From: Epiperipatus broadwayi
Taxonomy: Eukaryota > Onychophora > Udeonychophora > Euonychophora > Peripatidae
Assembly: GCA_028023455.1 (NCBI GenBank)
Contig: JAQFVV010000012.1
Location: 10,702,499-10,766,498 of the forward strand
Direction: 5' to 3'
DNA length: 64,000 nucleotides
Position 1 is the stretch's first letter, and every line of letters starts with the position of its first letter. Made by a program: the position numbers and the translations under genes. Shown here piece after piece: positions 23,614-34,201 of this stretch. A model generated the notes under the pieces. That model did not search any database, had not been told where the DNA came from, and was given only the letters and a program-made list of their open reading frames with translations.

Positions 23614-26550
23614 TTATCTGATACTGTTGAGATTGGGGCAGATGTTTAAAATGTGCTCAAATGTCTCTGATTCCCAGCCACAGAGTTGGCATAGTGGGTC
23701 AATGTTATTGAATCCTCTTCTGTTTACCAAAAACCATTTAGTTGGTAGGGCATCAAGATTTATTTTAATTATGAAGTCCAGGAATTTTGCTTCAAGGCTC
23801 CAAAATTTAAACTGTGATATGATTTTCTTGTTGGATATGTTAAGTCTGGAAATAGGAGAATATGTTTGAGGATGCTGTAGATTATATGCGTCCCAGTATT
23901 TCATTTTGGAGGAATAAGCAGTTGCAGCACAGTTGTAAAGGCATTGAGAAGCAGAGGTTAAGGATGATATCCAATCCTGTTTGAGAGGTGGTGGTTGGTC
24001 GGTGGGGTCAACTGGCATATAGACTTGGAAGTTGTCAAAAATAAGGGTTAATTTATGAACAAGATTATGGCTTTTTTGGAGAAAAAATGTATAGGGGGAG
24101 TGGAGTGAAAGACCATTCATCCAGCAGGGACGGCGCATGCCTTCTAGACTGATGGCAACAGTTTTTTCACCCCAGAACAACCTAGAGCAAAGTGAGTTAA
24201 TTTTACTGACAAAGATTTTGGTAGGTTTAATAATTGTGAGGTAATAATTAATTTTGGGGAAAAGGACCATGTTAAGTAAGGCCACCTTCCCATGAAGTGA
24301 AAAGTAAACCTTAGCAAGTGATGTTATTATTTTGCTGGCAGATGTTAATATTTCATTTTGTATTTGTGATGTGATGATAGTAGGTGGTTTGTGAAAGGGA
24401 ATACCTAGGAAATTCTGTGGTTGTCCAAGGAAGTTAGTTGTAATCTTCTTCCCTGTAGCAATTCTCCATGCAGATGATTTTTGAAGATTGAAGGAAAATT
24501 TATATTGGTGAGTGTAGTCATTTAAAATTTTGTTGAGATGACCAAGATATTTCTGTGATGGCAAGACTATGAAGATATCATCCATATATGTGAGGATTCC
24601 TATCTCCCTCTTTAGTCTGGGAATGTAGACTCCTGGAAGTTGTCTTTGAATGTCTAACAGGAGTGGATTGATGTAAGCAATGAAAAGAATCACACTAAGA
24701 GGGGATCCTTGTGGAATTGAATGTGATGGTTTGAAACTGTCAGCGGTTCTTTCATCTAAGAATATCAGTATGTGTCTGTTTCTAAGAAGATTACTTATTA
24801 TTTGGAGGTATGGCTTGGGTACTGCATAGTCAGCCAGTGTTTTAAGCAGGATGTTGATCCTGACTGAATCAAATGCGGCAGCTATGTCCAATTGAACAGC
24901 AATTGGTTTAGATTTCCTATTTGTTCTTAAATTATCAACTAGGGATTTAACTTGGGCCATAGCTAGGGTGGTTGATGAGCCTTTTTTGGCAAACTGGGAT
25001 GGAGAAATACCTTTTTGAATGATATCTTTTATAGTGGATTCAATGATTTTTATAATTAGAGGGGACATTGAGATGGGTTGAAGACTCATGAGCTCCAATG
25101 GTGGTTTATTTTTCTTAAGAAAGGGTACCATGGCAATCGGGTAAAGATTGGGGATAATTTTGTTTCCATCTGTTAGGTAGTCTATCATTCTATGGATAAT
25201 TGGTATTGAAAATTTGCTGAGGTGGGCTAGAATGAAGCATGGAATGCCATGAAGCCCAGGATGTATTCGATCCCTAAGGGATGTGATTTTGTTTTGTAGC
25301 ATGGATTCCGTTATGCAAAGCATGTCTGGAACTTCTTGGTTTTTCCATATAGTGAGTGGTGTTTCAGGATCTTTTTGAAGAATTTCCTGGAAGTGATGCT
25401 TAATGCCTTCCAACATTTGTTGACCAATCCAGGATTCCCCATTAGAAATAATTATTGAGGGTGCATTTTTTATTCTTGATGTTCCAAGGGCACAGAGAAT
25501 GTAACCACGGGTCCAGCAATGTTGAGATTCAAGGAACAATTTTGCTCTCTTGATGGATAGGTATTCTGATAGTTTTTCCTGTTGTGTTTTGTATTTCAAT
25601 TTTAAGGAAATAATATCTTTAATGTTGTCTGTGTTACTTGGAATTTCTTTAAGTTTGGAGCTTATGTTTTGTAAATCATTAAGCAATTTAACTTTCAGCT
25701 TTCGTGTGTAGTTACTTATGAGTGATCATATAACTTCAATGAATGCAAACCATGCAACTTCAATGGGTTGTGATAGAATGTCAATTTTTTTGAAGTAAAT
25801 GTAGGACTCTGAGATGATAGCTTCAGTTGCTGTTGTGTGGGTTATCATGCGGAGAGTTTGGTGACTGTATTCTCCAGTGTAAAGTGTCTTGTCAGGAAGA
25901 AGTTTGATCATTTGTGCGAGGTGGTCTGAGTATGTTACCAGTTGAAGCTGTGCTTCAATTTGGAAGTGCAATTCTGGTGAATAGTAGAAAAGATCTATGA
26001 GACTTTTGCAGCTTTATGTATAGAAGGAGAAGGATCCCGGGGGCAGAAATCCCTCACCGCACATGAGAGTTTTATTGATTAGGTGTAAGTATTTATTGTC
26101 GAAGTGGACATAGTTCACATTGAAGTCACCTAGGAGAAGTGTTGGTGATGAGTTGGAGTGTAGTACCATATTTATTGTATGTATGATGTGATGAAAATTA
26201 TTGACTGTGTTTAGAATATAAATGAACAGGATGTTGAAGATGAAGCCACTGTAGTTAATTTTGATTATGACTATGTTACCATCTAAGTATAAAATGTTGA
26301 AATCATTAGGTGGTTTATTTTTGTTAATGATGAAACCTACCCCTCCGGAAGCAATGATGACAATGGAGAATTTAGTGTAACCAAAGTTTTCTAGAATCTG
26401 AGTGATTTGTAAGTTTGATTTTATGTGGAATTTAGTTTCGGCAATAAGGAAGATGTGGGGTGGGTGAATATTCAACCACTGTCTTATGGCATATATACGT
26501 TGTAGAGAGTTTAGGCCTCTCACATTGGTACCAACAATTTTAAGATACAT
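23614..26550 (-). pseudogene. LINE ORF2: AP-like endonuclease plus reverse transcriptase
   Basis: Role: nicks target DNA and copies the LINE RNA by target-primed reverse transcription. One frame runs from MYLKIVGTNVRGLN (26550) to a stop at 23614-23616, broken by two nonsense codons (26014-26016 and 25726-25728). The endonuclease has an AETKFH segment and LLGDFNV (about 26120-26137). The RT block (690 codons open) has PFLKKNKPPLELMSLQPIS, palm A DIAAAFDSVR (about 24860-24890), PQGSPLSV (about 24690-24715), and palm C YMDD (24577-24588). The C-terminus has CQLCGWESETFEHILNIC, the CCHC of I/Jockey/CR1-like LINEs. No RNase H domain is seen. Only two stops in about 980 codons suggests a fairly recent insertion. 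Confidence 0.93.
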
Positions 26551-26599
26551 TATGATTGGTTTTTAAAATTTTTAGGTAGAAAGATGTGTCAGTGAATTC

Positions 26600-29500
26600 A
26601 TTGTATAAATCAACAGTTGAATAAGCTGAGAGTTGTTATGTGTCTCCTGGAGTAGGTGACCAGTCCACAGGAGAGTCTACTGACTGACTGAAGTCAATGG
26701 TTTCCGGTAGCATAACTTCTACATCATTATGTCAAGTGTTTGCTTGGGCTGTGACATCTTTAGATATATTCTCATTTATTGAAAGTTCTTGCTCATTAGT
26801 CAGTTGCACATTTTTGGTTAGCAATAAAGTGCCACCCTTTCTTCTTTTGTTGGATTTGTCTTTTGAAGTTGTAGGATTTGTAGGTAGAGTTGCTTTTGAG
26901 TTATTGGATTTGTTTTGTATATCATCATCAGAGCTAGGTCCACTGGAGTGTGTATGTTTTTTTTCTTTTCTCTTTTGTCTTTTCTCTTTTGTCTCTTGAT
27001 GTTGAGTTTTGGAAATATCTGTGTTAGTAGGTTAAAGATTTATCATAGTCTCATCTGAATCAATGACAGTTTCTTCACTTGAATCACTGAACTCATATGT
27101 TGATGCACTGTTTATTTCATCATAGATTCTTTGTGCATGTTCATAAGGATTGTGATCTGGTTTGTTGGTATCATTTGTCTTTGAACCATTTGAACCAATT
27201 AAAGAGGGTGAGATAATAATGGTGTTGGGTTGCATCTGTGTTGATTTGGTATCAGGATGAGCCAGTTCTGGTGATTTGAGGCATTTGAATGTCAGTAACA
27301 CAGTTAGTGGTTTTGGATTCTGAGCTTGGTTGAAGTGTTTTTGTTAAGGATGAATTTTGATTTGTTTCTGTGTTATGTAGTATCTTGTTGGAAAAAGTGT
27401 TCTCAGTGTGTAGAGAATCAAGTTGAATTAAATTAGCTGTGATAATCCTGTTGGAGGTTTTTTCTGGTTCTGTTTTTTTATTGCATTTATGTGTTTTGTT
27501 CTTCTTAAGTCTGCAGGTTTTACAGATCCGGGCCAAGCAGTCTTTAATTAAGTGTGTGCGTTCAAAGCAGTGAAAGCACTGGGGTGGGACTTCGCGAAGT
27601 GAGAGTACCATAGGGGATCCACGCGAACGAACAACTGTTGGGATGTCTGTGGAGTTTATCCCCTTATTTAAGGTAATAGTGAATGATGCCATGTTTGATT
27701 GAATGTGGTTTTTTGTATACGGATTAACCAAAAGACTGTTTCTTATGAAGCTCCTCGTAGACATCTGATGTCACTCTAACTCTGCCAGTTCTTATGCTAA
27801 AAAATTCGTTTGATAGGTTTTGAATAGGTTTTTAAAAGTTCTGTAAGATGGTGACCTCTTCCGATTTATTGTACAAGTAAAAAATAAAAAAAAATGCATT
27901 TAAACCTAAACAAAGAAAGAACATGAGTTTTGATTGGTTCTTAGCATGCTCTCAGCCGAAAAAGACATTCTGATTGGCTGGAAAGAACAAAGAAACCGCC
28001 TGATCAAAGAAAATAAAGAAAAACGCTGAGATTTTCATTTCGAATTTAATTTTAAGTATTAAAAAAATATAATTTCAGAAATTAAACTAGTTTTTTAAAA
28101 AATATACTAAAAAAACAAAATTATTTTCGAAAAATATTGAAGATTTTAGTAAAAATATTAAAGAAATATTTAAAAGAAATATTTACTTTTCTATAACGTA
28201 AAAGTCGACCTTTTTGTTTATATTATAGCTTTTATGTTGCCGAAATTGAATATTTTAGAATAAATAAATAGCAATTTATTTTTGAAAGAACTTTCGTTCT
28301 CTTCATAACCTGAAAAATTAGTAATATACTTTTTATAAACGTATCTGAGTTGAATTTAATATTATAGGCGAATATGTTTTAACAATAGGCTTTGTCTTCA
28401 GTTTGTGAGTTGGCCAATTAAAAGATTTGATTTTTACCTCATACAACCAATAATATAATTAGCGGTTAAAAGGTTAAACCAGTATTGGAAATTTCTTATT
28501 TTACCATAGTTTTCTAAGATGGATTGAAGTTCGGCGTGGTCAAAATTTAGTAAACAGTCTTTGATGATTCCCTGAAGAGTGGTGGGTCTATTGTTATCGA
28601 TGGTGATGATGTATTTATCATCTAGCATTTTAATTGTGTTTCTGAATGTGTTTCTATCACCCCATGTCTTAAATTCAGTGATAATATATCTGTCATTGGG
28701 ATGTGAGAGAATTCTGTTGATACCCATTTCTATTTTTTTCTCTATTATCATTTTGGAGAATTTTTCCAGAGGGAATTTGAAAAAATTACCACTCTGGTCA
28801 GTTGTTGTTAAAATAAGCGTTTTATCATTTGTATAGTTAGCAAACGATTTAAGTAATTTTTCAGGAATAGAGTTGTTGAATTTTATATGAATATTTTGAT
28901 ATGCTTCATCATTATCTTGAGTTATGCTTGAATTCTGAAGGTTGCTTCATCAGTATCAAAATCTATATAACTAAGGAATGAGCTACCATCTTGTTTGATA
29001 TTCATTTCAGACTGCATCGGAATAGCATTCATATTTTGAACTGCTTCTGCATATGATCTTTGGAAACTGGATGAGTTTTGGTTTCTATTCTTATCTTTAG
29101 TTAAATTATGATGTGTAAAGTGTGTTTCAGGTGTTTTGAAATTACTTTCTGTTTCATCAGTACAACGTTCATTACAATCAAACCGCTTTTTAACAGTGAA
29201 ATTAACTGTTTGATTTTCAGATATTTCGATTTCGTTTCTACTGTTGCTGTGTATATTTTGATTTGTACTTTTATATTTTGTTATATTATGATTTGTTTGA
29301 TGTAAATCAGTTATTTCAATTTGATTAGAACATTTATTTTCTTTAGTAGAAGGTCCGTTGTAAATATCTTTATAATTTACGTTATTTTTTGGTTTTGCAT
29401 CCTCTTGCGTTTTTTTTAAACTTTTATCCCTAACATTTAAAGTTTTAATCTCCTTACTTCCTGACACTTCTAAAAATTGTGTTTTACCCTGATGATTATG

Positions 29501-29891
29501 ATTTTTTTTGTTCTGAATCTAATACTGTTGTTTGAATTGCTCTAGGATTTGAAATAAGTTTATTATGGTTAAAAGAGTCTTCATGTAAAAAGCTTTTATC
29601 AGCCTCTTGCGGATTTTTAAGAAATTCTCCAGTATTTACGTTAGTTTCAATGTAAGTATTGGCCTTTTTAAAATCAGATTTCTCTGTAGCTTTATGTAGA
29701 TTGTTACTAGGGTTGTAATTATATATTTTAGTAGGTTTTTGATTGATTATTAGGTTTTCATTAGCGTTTGATAACGATTTGGAAATTACATCAGAATGAT
29801 TGTTTTCACCGCTATTGGTCGATATAGGACTAATAGCGGTTTCAGATATTAGCTTGCCAATGGCAGATTTAGGGTTTTTATACCCATCCAT
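26600..29891 (-). pseudogene. LINE ORF1: RNA-binding protein with zinc knuckles (frameshifted)
   Basis: Probable start MDGYKNPKSAIGKLISET at 29891. The N-terminal half is long, polar and low-complexity (Asn, Lys, Ser), with frameshifts near 29500 (A-run) and 28922. A compact domain at 28434-28920, including FKTWGDRNTFRNTIKML and ITIDNNRPTTLQGII, looks like the RRM-like fold typical of such ORF1s. The repeat at 27841-28437 interrupts it. Reading resumes (one frameshift near 27795) with RVTSDVYEEL and then CFHCFERTHLIKDC and CKTCRLKKNKTHKC, two CCHC-type knuckles (about 27480-27580). A third shift near 27260 leads into a Ser/Asp-rich then Lys-rich tail, ending about 50 bp before ORF2. Confidence 0.85.
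27841..28437 (-). repeat. 600-bp interspersed repeat, copy C, inside LINE ORF1
   Basis: On the minus strand it begins at ATGAG/GTAAAAATC and ends at CATCTTACAG/AAC. Those GT...AG ends sit in the ORF1 reading frame: GCMR upstream and TFKNLFKTYQ downstream are continuous if the 597 bases are removed. It matches copy A (7441-8045). It has AT-rich content, no ORF, and CCAAT motifs. Either it is a mobile repeat that landed in ORF1, or an intron-like segment. The sequence alone does not decide. Confidence 0.7.
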
Positions 29892-30045
29892 GCTTAGAAA
29901 TTAATTTTAAAAGCACTTACCAACTGTTTCGTGTTGGATTCTCTACTCCAACTCCCCTTAAACTTTTTCTTGAATTTTTATAACTCTTGATGCACTGTGA
30001 TGCTGAACACTTATCGCCATCTAGTGGCTCTATATAATTTACAAT

Positions 30046-30975
30046 GTTTATGATGGTTTTCATTACAGCATCTACTTCTTTAATGGATATATGTGCCCCC
30101 AAGTTTTCCTGGTGAATTGAACAATGAAATGATAAAAGATTTGTTAGATTACATTTTTTTTTAAATAGGAAAACCAATCCCATTTCAGATCCAATCATTG
30201 AAAGACATCCATCAATGCACACAGAAACCAATTTTTTTATTTCAATATTATTTTTCTCTAGAAAAGTACAAATACTATTGAGAAAATCACTACCTCTAGT
30301 TTGATTCTTCATAGGAAGAAATTTCAAAAAATCTTCACAAATTGAATTCTGTTGCATGCAGTATCTGACGAAAATAGCACATTGTGATGTTTCTGAAATC
30401 CAGTACTAGAATCAACAGCCAAACTAAAATATTTGCAGTTTTTCACATCTTCTATTATATTATCAAAAATATGTTTTGCAATATCTTCAATAAGTCTAAT
30501 GCAGGTAGAATATGACAGTTGTAATTTCTTAATTTGTAATAATATTTGACTTTTATTATTAAATTTATCAAATAATATATTCGAAGCATTTAGGAAACAT
30601 TCTTTCTCAACTTCAGCAGCTGTAAAATGGTTTCATATTTTTGCCAAGTATATAACAAATTTCATATGATGCTCGTGTTACCACTGCTTCCTGTGAGATT
30701 GCCACTGACATAACATTTTGTTGTTGTTGGAATGATTTCTTGAAGAAAGCTAATTTTTCACTTTTTATTAAAGACCCCTGAGCAAAAGTGTCATTAAACA
30801 ATTTATATTTCGTGTTGTAATGACGATAAATGTTATATTTTTTTAATGTGACACTTCTCAACAAACATGCTGAACCTTTGTTATTCAACACAACAAAATA
30901 TTCCTTTTCCCAGTTGTCTTGAAACATTCTATTTTCATCTGATAATTTTTGTTTGTTGCTTGAAGACATCATTAT
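30046..30975 (-). pseudogene. hAT transposase, N-terminal and catalytic part (broken)
   Basis: The frame 30613-30972 starts MMSSSNKQKLSDENRMFQDN and includes NWEKEYFVVLNNKGSACLL, the start typical of GTF2IRD2/ZBED-like hAT proteins. After a frameshift near 30640 the expected KPFTAAEVEKECFL and later LAVDSS (first catalytic Asp) can be read in other frames. The frame 30046-30357 has VSVCIDGCLSMIGSEMGLV (second catalytic Asp) and SFHCSIHQENLGAHI. It stops at the LINE boundary; the rest of the gene is at 22150-23048. Inactive. Confidence 0.88.
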
Positions 30976-31086
30976 GATGTTTAAATTATAGTTTGATATA
31001 AAATACTACGTGCGTCTATGTGTATACTAATTCATGTATAAAACTAAGATGTTTCACTTTGCTTTCAAAAACACAGACTATTGATT

Positions 31087-31600
31087 GAATTAAAGTTTCA
31101 AACTTCTGATTGGTCAAGTATACAATCTGCAGTAAATATATTTGTCTTTTTAAAATTATATTTGTTTTAGTTTAGTATCTAAAATGGAAATTTATAATGT
31201 CTGATTATAGAAAGGTTTTTAAAAAATAAATTTCTATTTATAATTGATGATAATAATCTAACACTATCAAATTATAATAAATGCTTATCATTCAATTATA
31301 AATTCCAGAAATAATTCATTGAATTCTTTATCAATATGTTTTAGTATAAAAGTAAATTTTTTGATTAAAATCTGAGAAACAAGTGGGTTAAAAAAAAAGC
31401 TTAGTAAATTATGTTTTTGTTTTCAAATTCAAAATGTAGAAATACAACTGTCAAAGTCATGGATTGGCGTTCCCTTGTGGAGAAAAAAACAATCAATCAG
31501 AAGCTTGAAAAGACAGATTTACATCATTATTATACCATTAAATTTAAATATTTTCTGCTTTTTTTCTTGCAAAAAAAAATACTAAAGATGCTAAAATCAG
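31087..31600 (+). repeat. 600-bp interspersed repeat, copy D, inside hAT copy 1
   Basis: It begins GAATTAAAGTTTCAAACTTC and shares TGATTGGTCAA, ATGTCTGATTATAGAAA, AAAAAATAAATTTCTATTTA and a terminal TTTTTCTTGC...AAAGATGCTAAAATC with copies A-C. It is absent from the equivalent place in hAT copy 2 (around 60670-60900), so it inserted after the two hAT copies diverged. No clean target duplication was identified. Confidence 0.65.
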
Positions 31601-31850
31601 TGAAATAATGCTAAGATAGCAGGTTGAGAGCGAGTACAAGTCATATATGAAGATACTCGGCATTTCTAATACAGACTTGGTAGGTTCTTCAAATCTGTGA
31701 AATTAAAAAAAACAAAACAAAGTTATTAGTGCGTCAGTAAAAAATATCAATCACACATGGTTATTTGTTAATTAAGAATAGTGTTTTTACATCTGTTGAC
31801 CATCAGTCTATTGCAGCCCAGGGTCCAGGTTGAGTATGACTGTGTTAGAT

Positions 31851-33138
31851 GAAATAAGAAGAACACCTTGTAGTGTATTTATTTTATTTATATCTGAAAT
31901 GCTAAAGGGATTATTGTCAATACTGTCATAAAAACTGTTTAATGTTTCTAAATGGGCATTGCAAGGATGAGAACTGCTTTTACTACAGATGGGAAATCAA
32001 TACTTACTGAAAAGTACTGATAGACATTATGAAAGACTGTAGCAAAAAATAATAAAGCTTAGCCAAAGTATAATAATTATTATAGAGATCACATATGAAC
32101 TCTACAGTGCCTACAAATTATCATAGTTTTTAAAAAATGAATATTTACAGATGAATTTCCACTTCAAAACAATGATTTTTAACATGGGTGTGATTATGCA
32201 AAGATAGAAGCATGCAATATGGTCAAATGAAATATATAAATACTTTCATCACTTGGTGGAAGGATTTGTTAAGATTACCATAAAGCAGTCAATCAACCAT
32301 CTGCCTTTTTCCAAACTATGAAATATAATTGTGGATAGACATAATTTTTAATCTACTCATTATTTCACATAATGCATCCCAGTTGCAGTTATTTGAATAA
32401 TTGGAGGAAATGTCTTCATTCCATGGAGCAAGCAGTATTAGACAACTCCATCACTTTTATAGAGGGTAATACCAACAAATATTGCTTCAAGAACCATGAG
32501 ATTGATGTTAAACATCTATGACTTTTCTAACCATTCAGTTTAAATTTTGTTAAATCTGTTTTCTAATATTGAACAATGAAGAAAAGGTCAATATCTCCCT
32601 CCTAAGACGTTTTTTTTTAAATAATAGTTCATATTTTTTTTAGCATTACTTGTTTTGAAATCCCATCTTATGTAGATGGTAGAAGTTCTTGATAATAATT
32701 TTGGCTTTATAGTATGTTAATATCTGAATGTTACACAAAGCATACACATGTAGGAATGTATACTGCTCTCCAACAAAATGTATAGTTTATCTCCTGCAGC
32801 TTTGCAACATCTGATAAAACTTTTATGTGTATATTATAAAAATATTAATAAAAATAATTAATGCTTTTGAAATAATGTTTATTTCATATTTGAAATGTTT
32901 TGTTTTTTAAGCTATCATAGTTTTCATTTTTTCTAGTTTGAAAACTAGCAAAAATAACCATAATTTTATGATGATTAGGTTGATTATATACTTGTGACAT
33001 TATGGAATAATGTTTAATCTTGAAAATGACTTTTCTCTATTGCCATTCTACCAAAAATGTGAATCATATTCTTAGATGTGCTTTAAATTTCTTTTTTATA
33101 AATAAGTTTAATATTTTAAAAAGTAACGATATTGTTGC
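31851..33138. other. Noncoding stretch
   Basis: Mildly less AT-rich, with no coding frame or repeat recognised. Confidence 0.5.
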
Positions 33139-33252
33139 AAATCATATATTAAGTATAAGGGATTTGAACCAGATTTTCAAGCATCCTCCATCTATCCACA
33201 CTATCTCATACAACTGATACACATGACCACACACCATGTAGAAAAGATAAAT

Positions 33253-33316
33253 AATCACCGATATACATATTTCGTGCTTAACCAGCACTCATCAGTTGGT
33301 CCAGATTATCATCTCT
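33253..33316 (-). ncRNA. Hammerhead ribozyme-like motif (left arm)
   Basis: Minus strand: CTGATGA (33289-33295), then helix II GTGCT-GGTTA-AGCAC (33274-33288, five pairs), then GAAA (33270-33273). A very short helix III (A-U plus U-A closing a 4-nt loop) leads to an AUA cleavage triplet (33263-33265). Helix I is U-A, a C/A mismatch, G-C, G-C, U-A, then after a 3-nt bulge GATTAT/ATAATC. The core is intact and the topology is type I, as known in Penelope-like elements and metazoan retrozymes. The C/A mismatch may lower activity. Pairing was done by hand. Confidence 0.6.
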
Positions 33317-33977
33317 CACACATATATATATAATGCACTCAGTTTATATTAAGATAGCAAATCTTCATACTTTAATGGACAGACTTCAATCTCTTCCAAC
33401 TTTTCAACCATCCATATCATTGAAAATCTGATGATGAAAACCCAAATCCCATGCTGTAGCCAATATTATTGCCATGCCCATGTTGACCTCAAGTCATAGG
33501 GCTTTATCCATTTAAATACATAGTAGAGGGATGTGCAGGATACAAGCTTGATGTATAAATATCTAAAAACCAGGCACTCTTCACAAACCTGGAGCTTAAT
33601 TGTAAGTATAAGGGATTTGACCCAGATTTAGAGGGATGGGCAGGATACAAGCTTGATGTGTAAATATCTAAAAACCAGGCACTCTTCACAAACCTGGAGC
33701 TTAATTGTAAGTATAAGGAATTTGAACTCGATTTTCAAGCACCCTCCATCTATCTACACTAAATTCCTATATATGAGAGGTCAGAGTGACTTGAGGTCAA
33801 CATGGGCATGGTAATAATATTGGCATCTGCATGGGAGTTGGGTTTTCACCATCAGATTTTCAATGATATGGATGGCTGAAAAGTTGGAGGAGATTGAAGC
33901 CTGTCTATTTAAGTATGAAGATTTGCTATCTTAATATAAACTGAGCACATTATATATATGTGTGTGTGTGGGGGGGA

Positions 33978-34042
33978 GATGATAATCTGGACCAATTGAT
34001 TAATGCTGGTTTAGCATGAAATACAGATATTGATGATTATTT
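33978..34042 (+). ncRNA. Decayed hammerhead-like motif (right arm)
   Basis: The inverted partner of the left-arm motif. The core is degraded to TTGATTA (33996-34002) but GAAA is kept (34018-34021). Helix II is ATGCT-GGTTT-AGCAT (34003-34017): relative to the left arm both bases of the first pair changed (G-C to A-T), a compensatory change. The position mismatched in the left arm's helix I is a proper T-A here. Catalysis is not expected with this core. Confidence 0.5.
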
Positions 34043-34201
34043 ATATTTTCTACATGGTGTGTGGTCATGTGTATCAGTTGTATGAGATAGTGTGGATAGA
34101 TGGAGGGTGCTTGAAAATCTGGTTCAAATCCCTTATACTTACAATTAAGCTCCAGATTTGTGAAGAGTTCCTGGTTTTCAAATATTTAAATCATATATTA
34201 A

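Larger units (their letters stand above)
23063..30031 (-). mobile_element. Near-full-length LINE inserted in the hAT transposase gene
   Basis: The direct repeat ATATAATTTACAAT at 23049-23062 and 30032-30045 marks the insertion. Removing the interval rejoins the hAT reading frame (NIVNYI to RARELN), which confirms both ends. On the minus strand the order is a 5' UTR of about 140 nt, ORF1 with a zinc-knuckle protein, ORF2 with APE endonuclease, RT and a C-terminal CCHC, and a 3' region of about 550 nt ending TTTCTTAATA with no clear poly-A. The total is 6969 bp, including a 597-bp repeat inside ORF1. It is the least decayed LINE in the window. Confidence 0.93.
21947..31842 (-). mobile_element. 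hAT DNA transposon (copy 1), interrupted by a LINE
   Basis: The left end CAGGGATACTCAACC (21947-21961) is mirrored by GGTTGAGTATGACTG (31828-31842), a 15-bp terminal inverted repeat with two mismatches. The flanking 8-mers TGTTAGAC (21939-21946) and TGTTAGAT (31843-31850) are a target duplication with one mismatch; 8 bp is the hAT hallmark. The transposase lies on the minus strand in two blocks separated by the LINE at 23063-30031. Another repeat copy (31087-31600) lies between the transposase start and the right end. A second member of the family is at 58425-61094. Confidence 0.93.
33139..34201. mobile_element. Foldback element with 14-bp target duplication and hammerhead-like motifs
   Basis: AAATCATATATTAA flanks it at 33139-33152 and 34188-34201. 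The left arm 33153-33497 and right arm 33795-34145 are inverted copies of about 345 bp (landmarks GATTTGAACCAGATTTTCAAGC, GACCACACACCATGTAGAAAA and TTGACCTCAAGTCA; the first and third are split by a few mismatches between arms). The centre carries two direct copies, period 105 bp, of a segment with CAGGATACAAGCTTGATGT and CAGGCACTCTTCACAAACCT. That segment also matches, inverted, the outermost 45 bp of the right arm. Each arm contains a hammerhead-like motif. No ORF. Confidence 0.85.

Noticed and set aside
23588-23869. 93-codon plus-strand ORF
   Set aside because: Antisense of the LINE RT C-terminal zinc motif.
26697-26999. 100-codon plus-strand ORF
   Set aside because: It is the antisense shadow of the Lys/Ser-rich ORF1 tail of the minus-strand LINE.
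27841-28437. 600-bp repeat as the LINE 5' UTR/promoter with ORF1 starting at 27764
   Set aside because: A recognisable ORF1 domain continues upstream of it (28434-29891), and 5' UTRs would not disperse alone as copies A, B and D.
33427-33450. CTGATGATGAAAACC as a hammerhead core
   Set aside because: Only two bases lie between the core and GAAA, so helix II is impossible.
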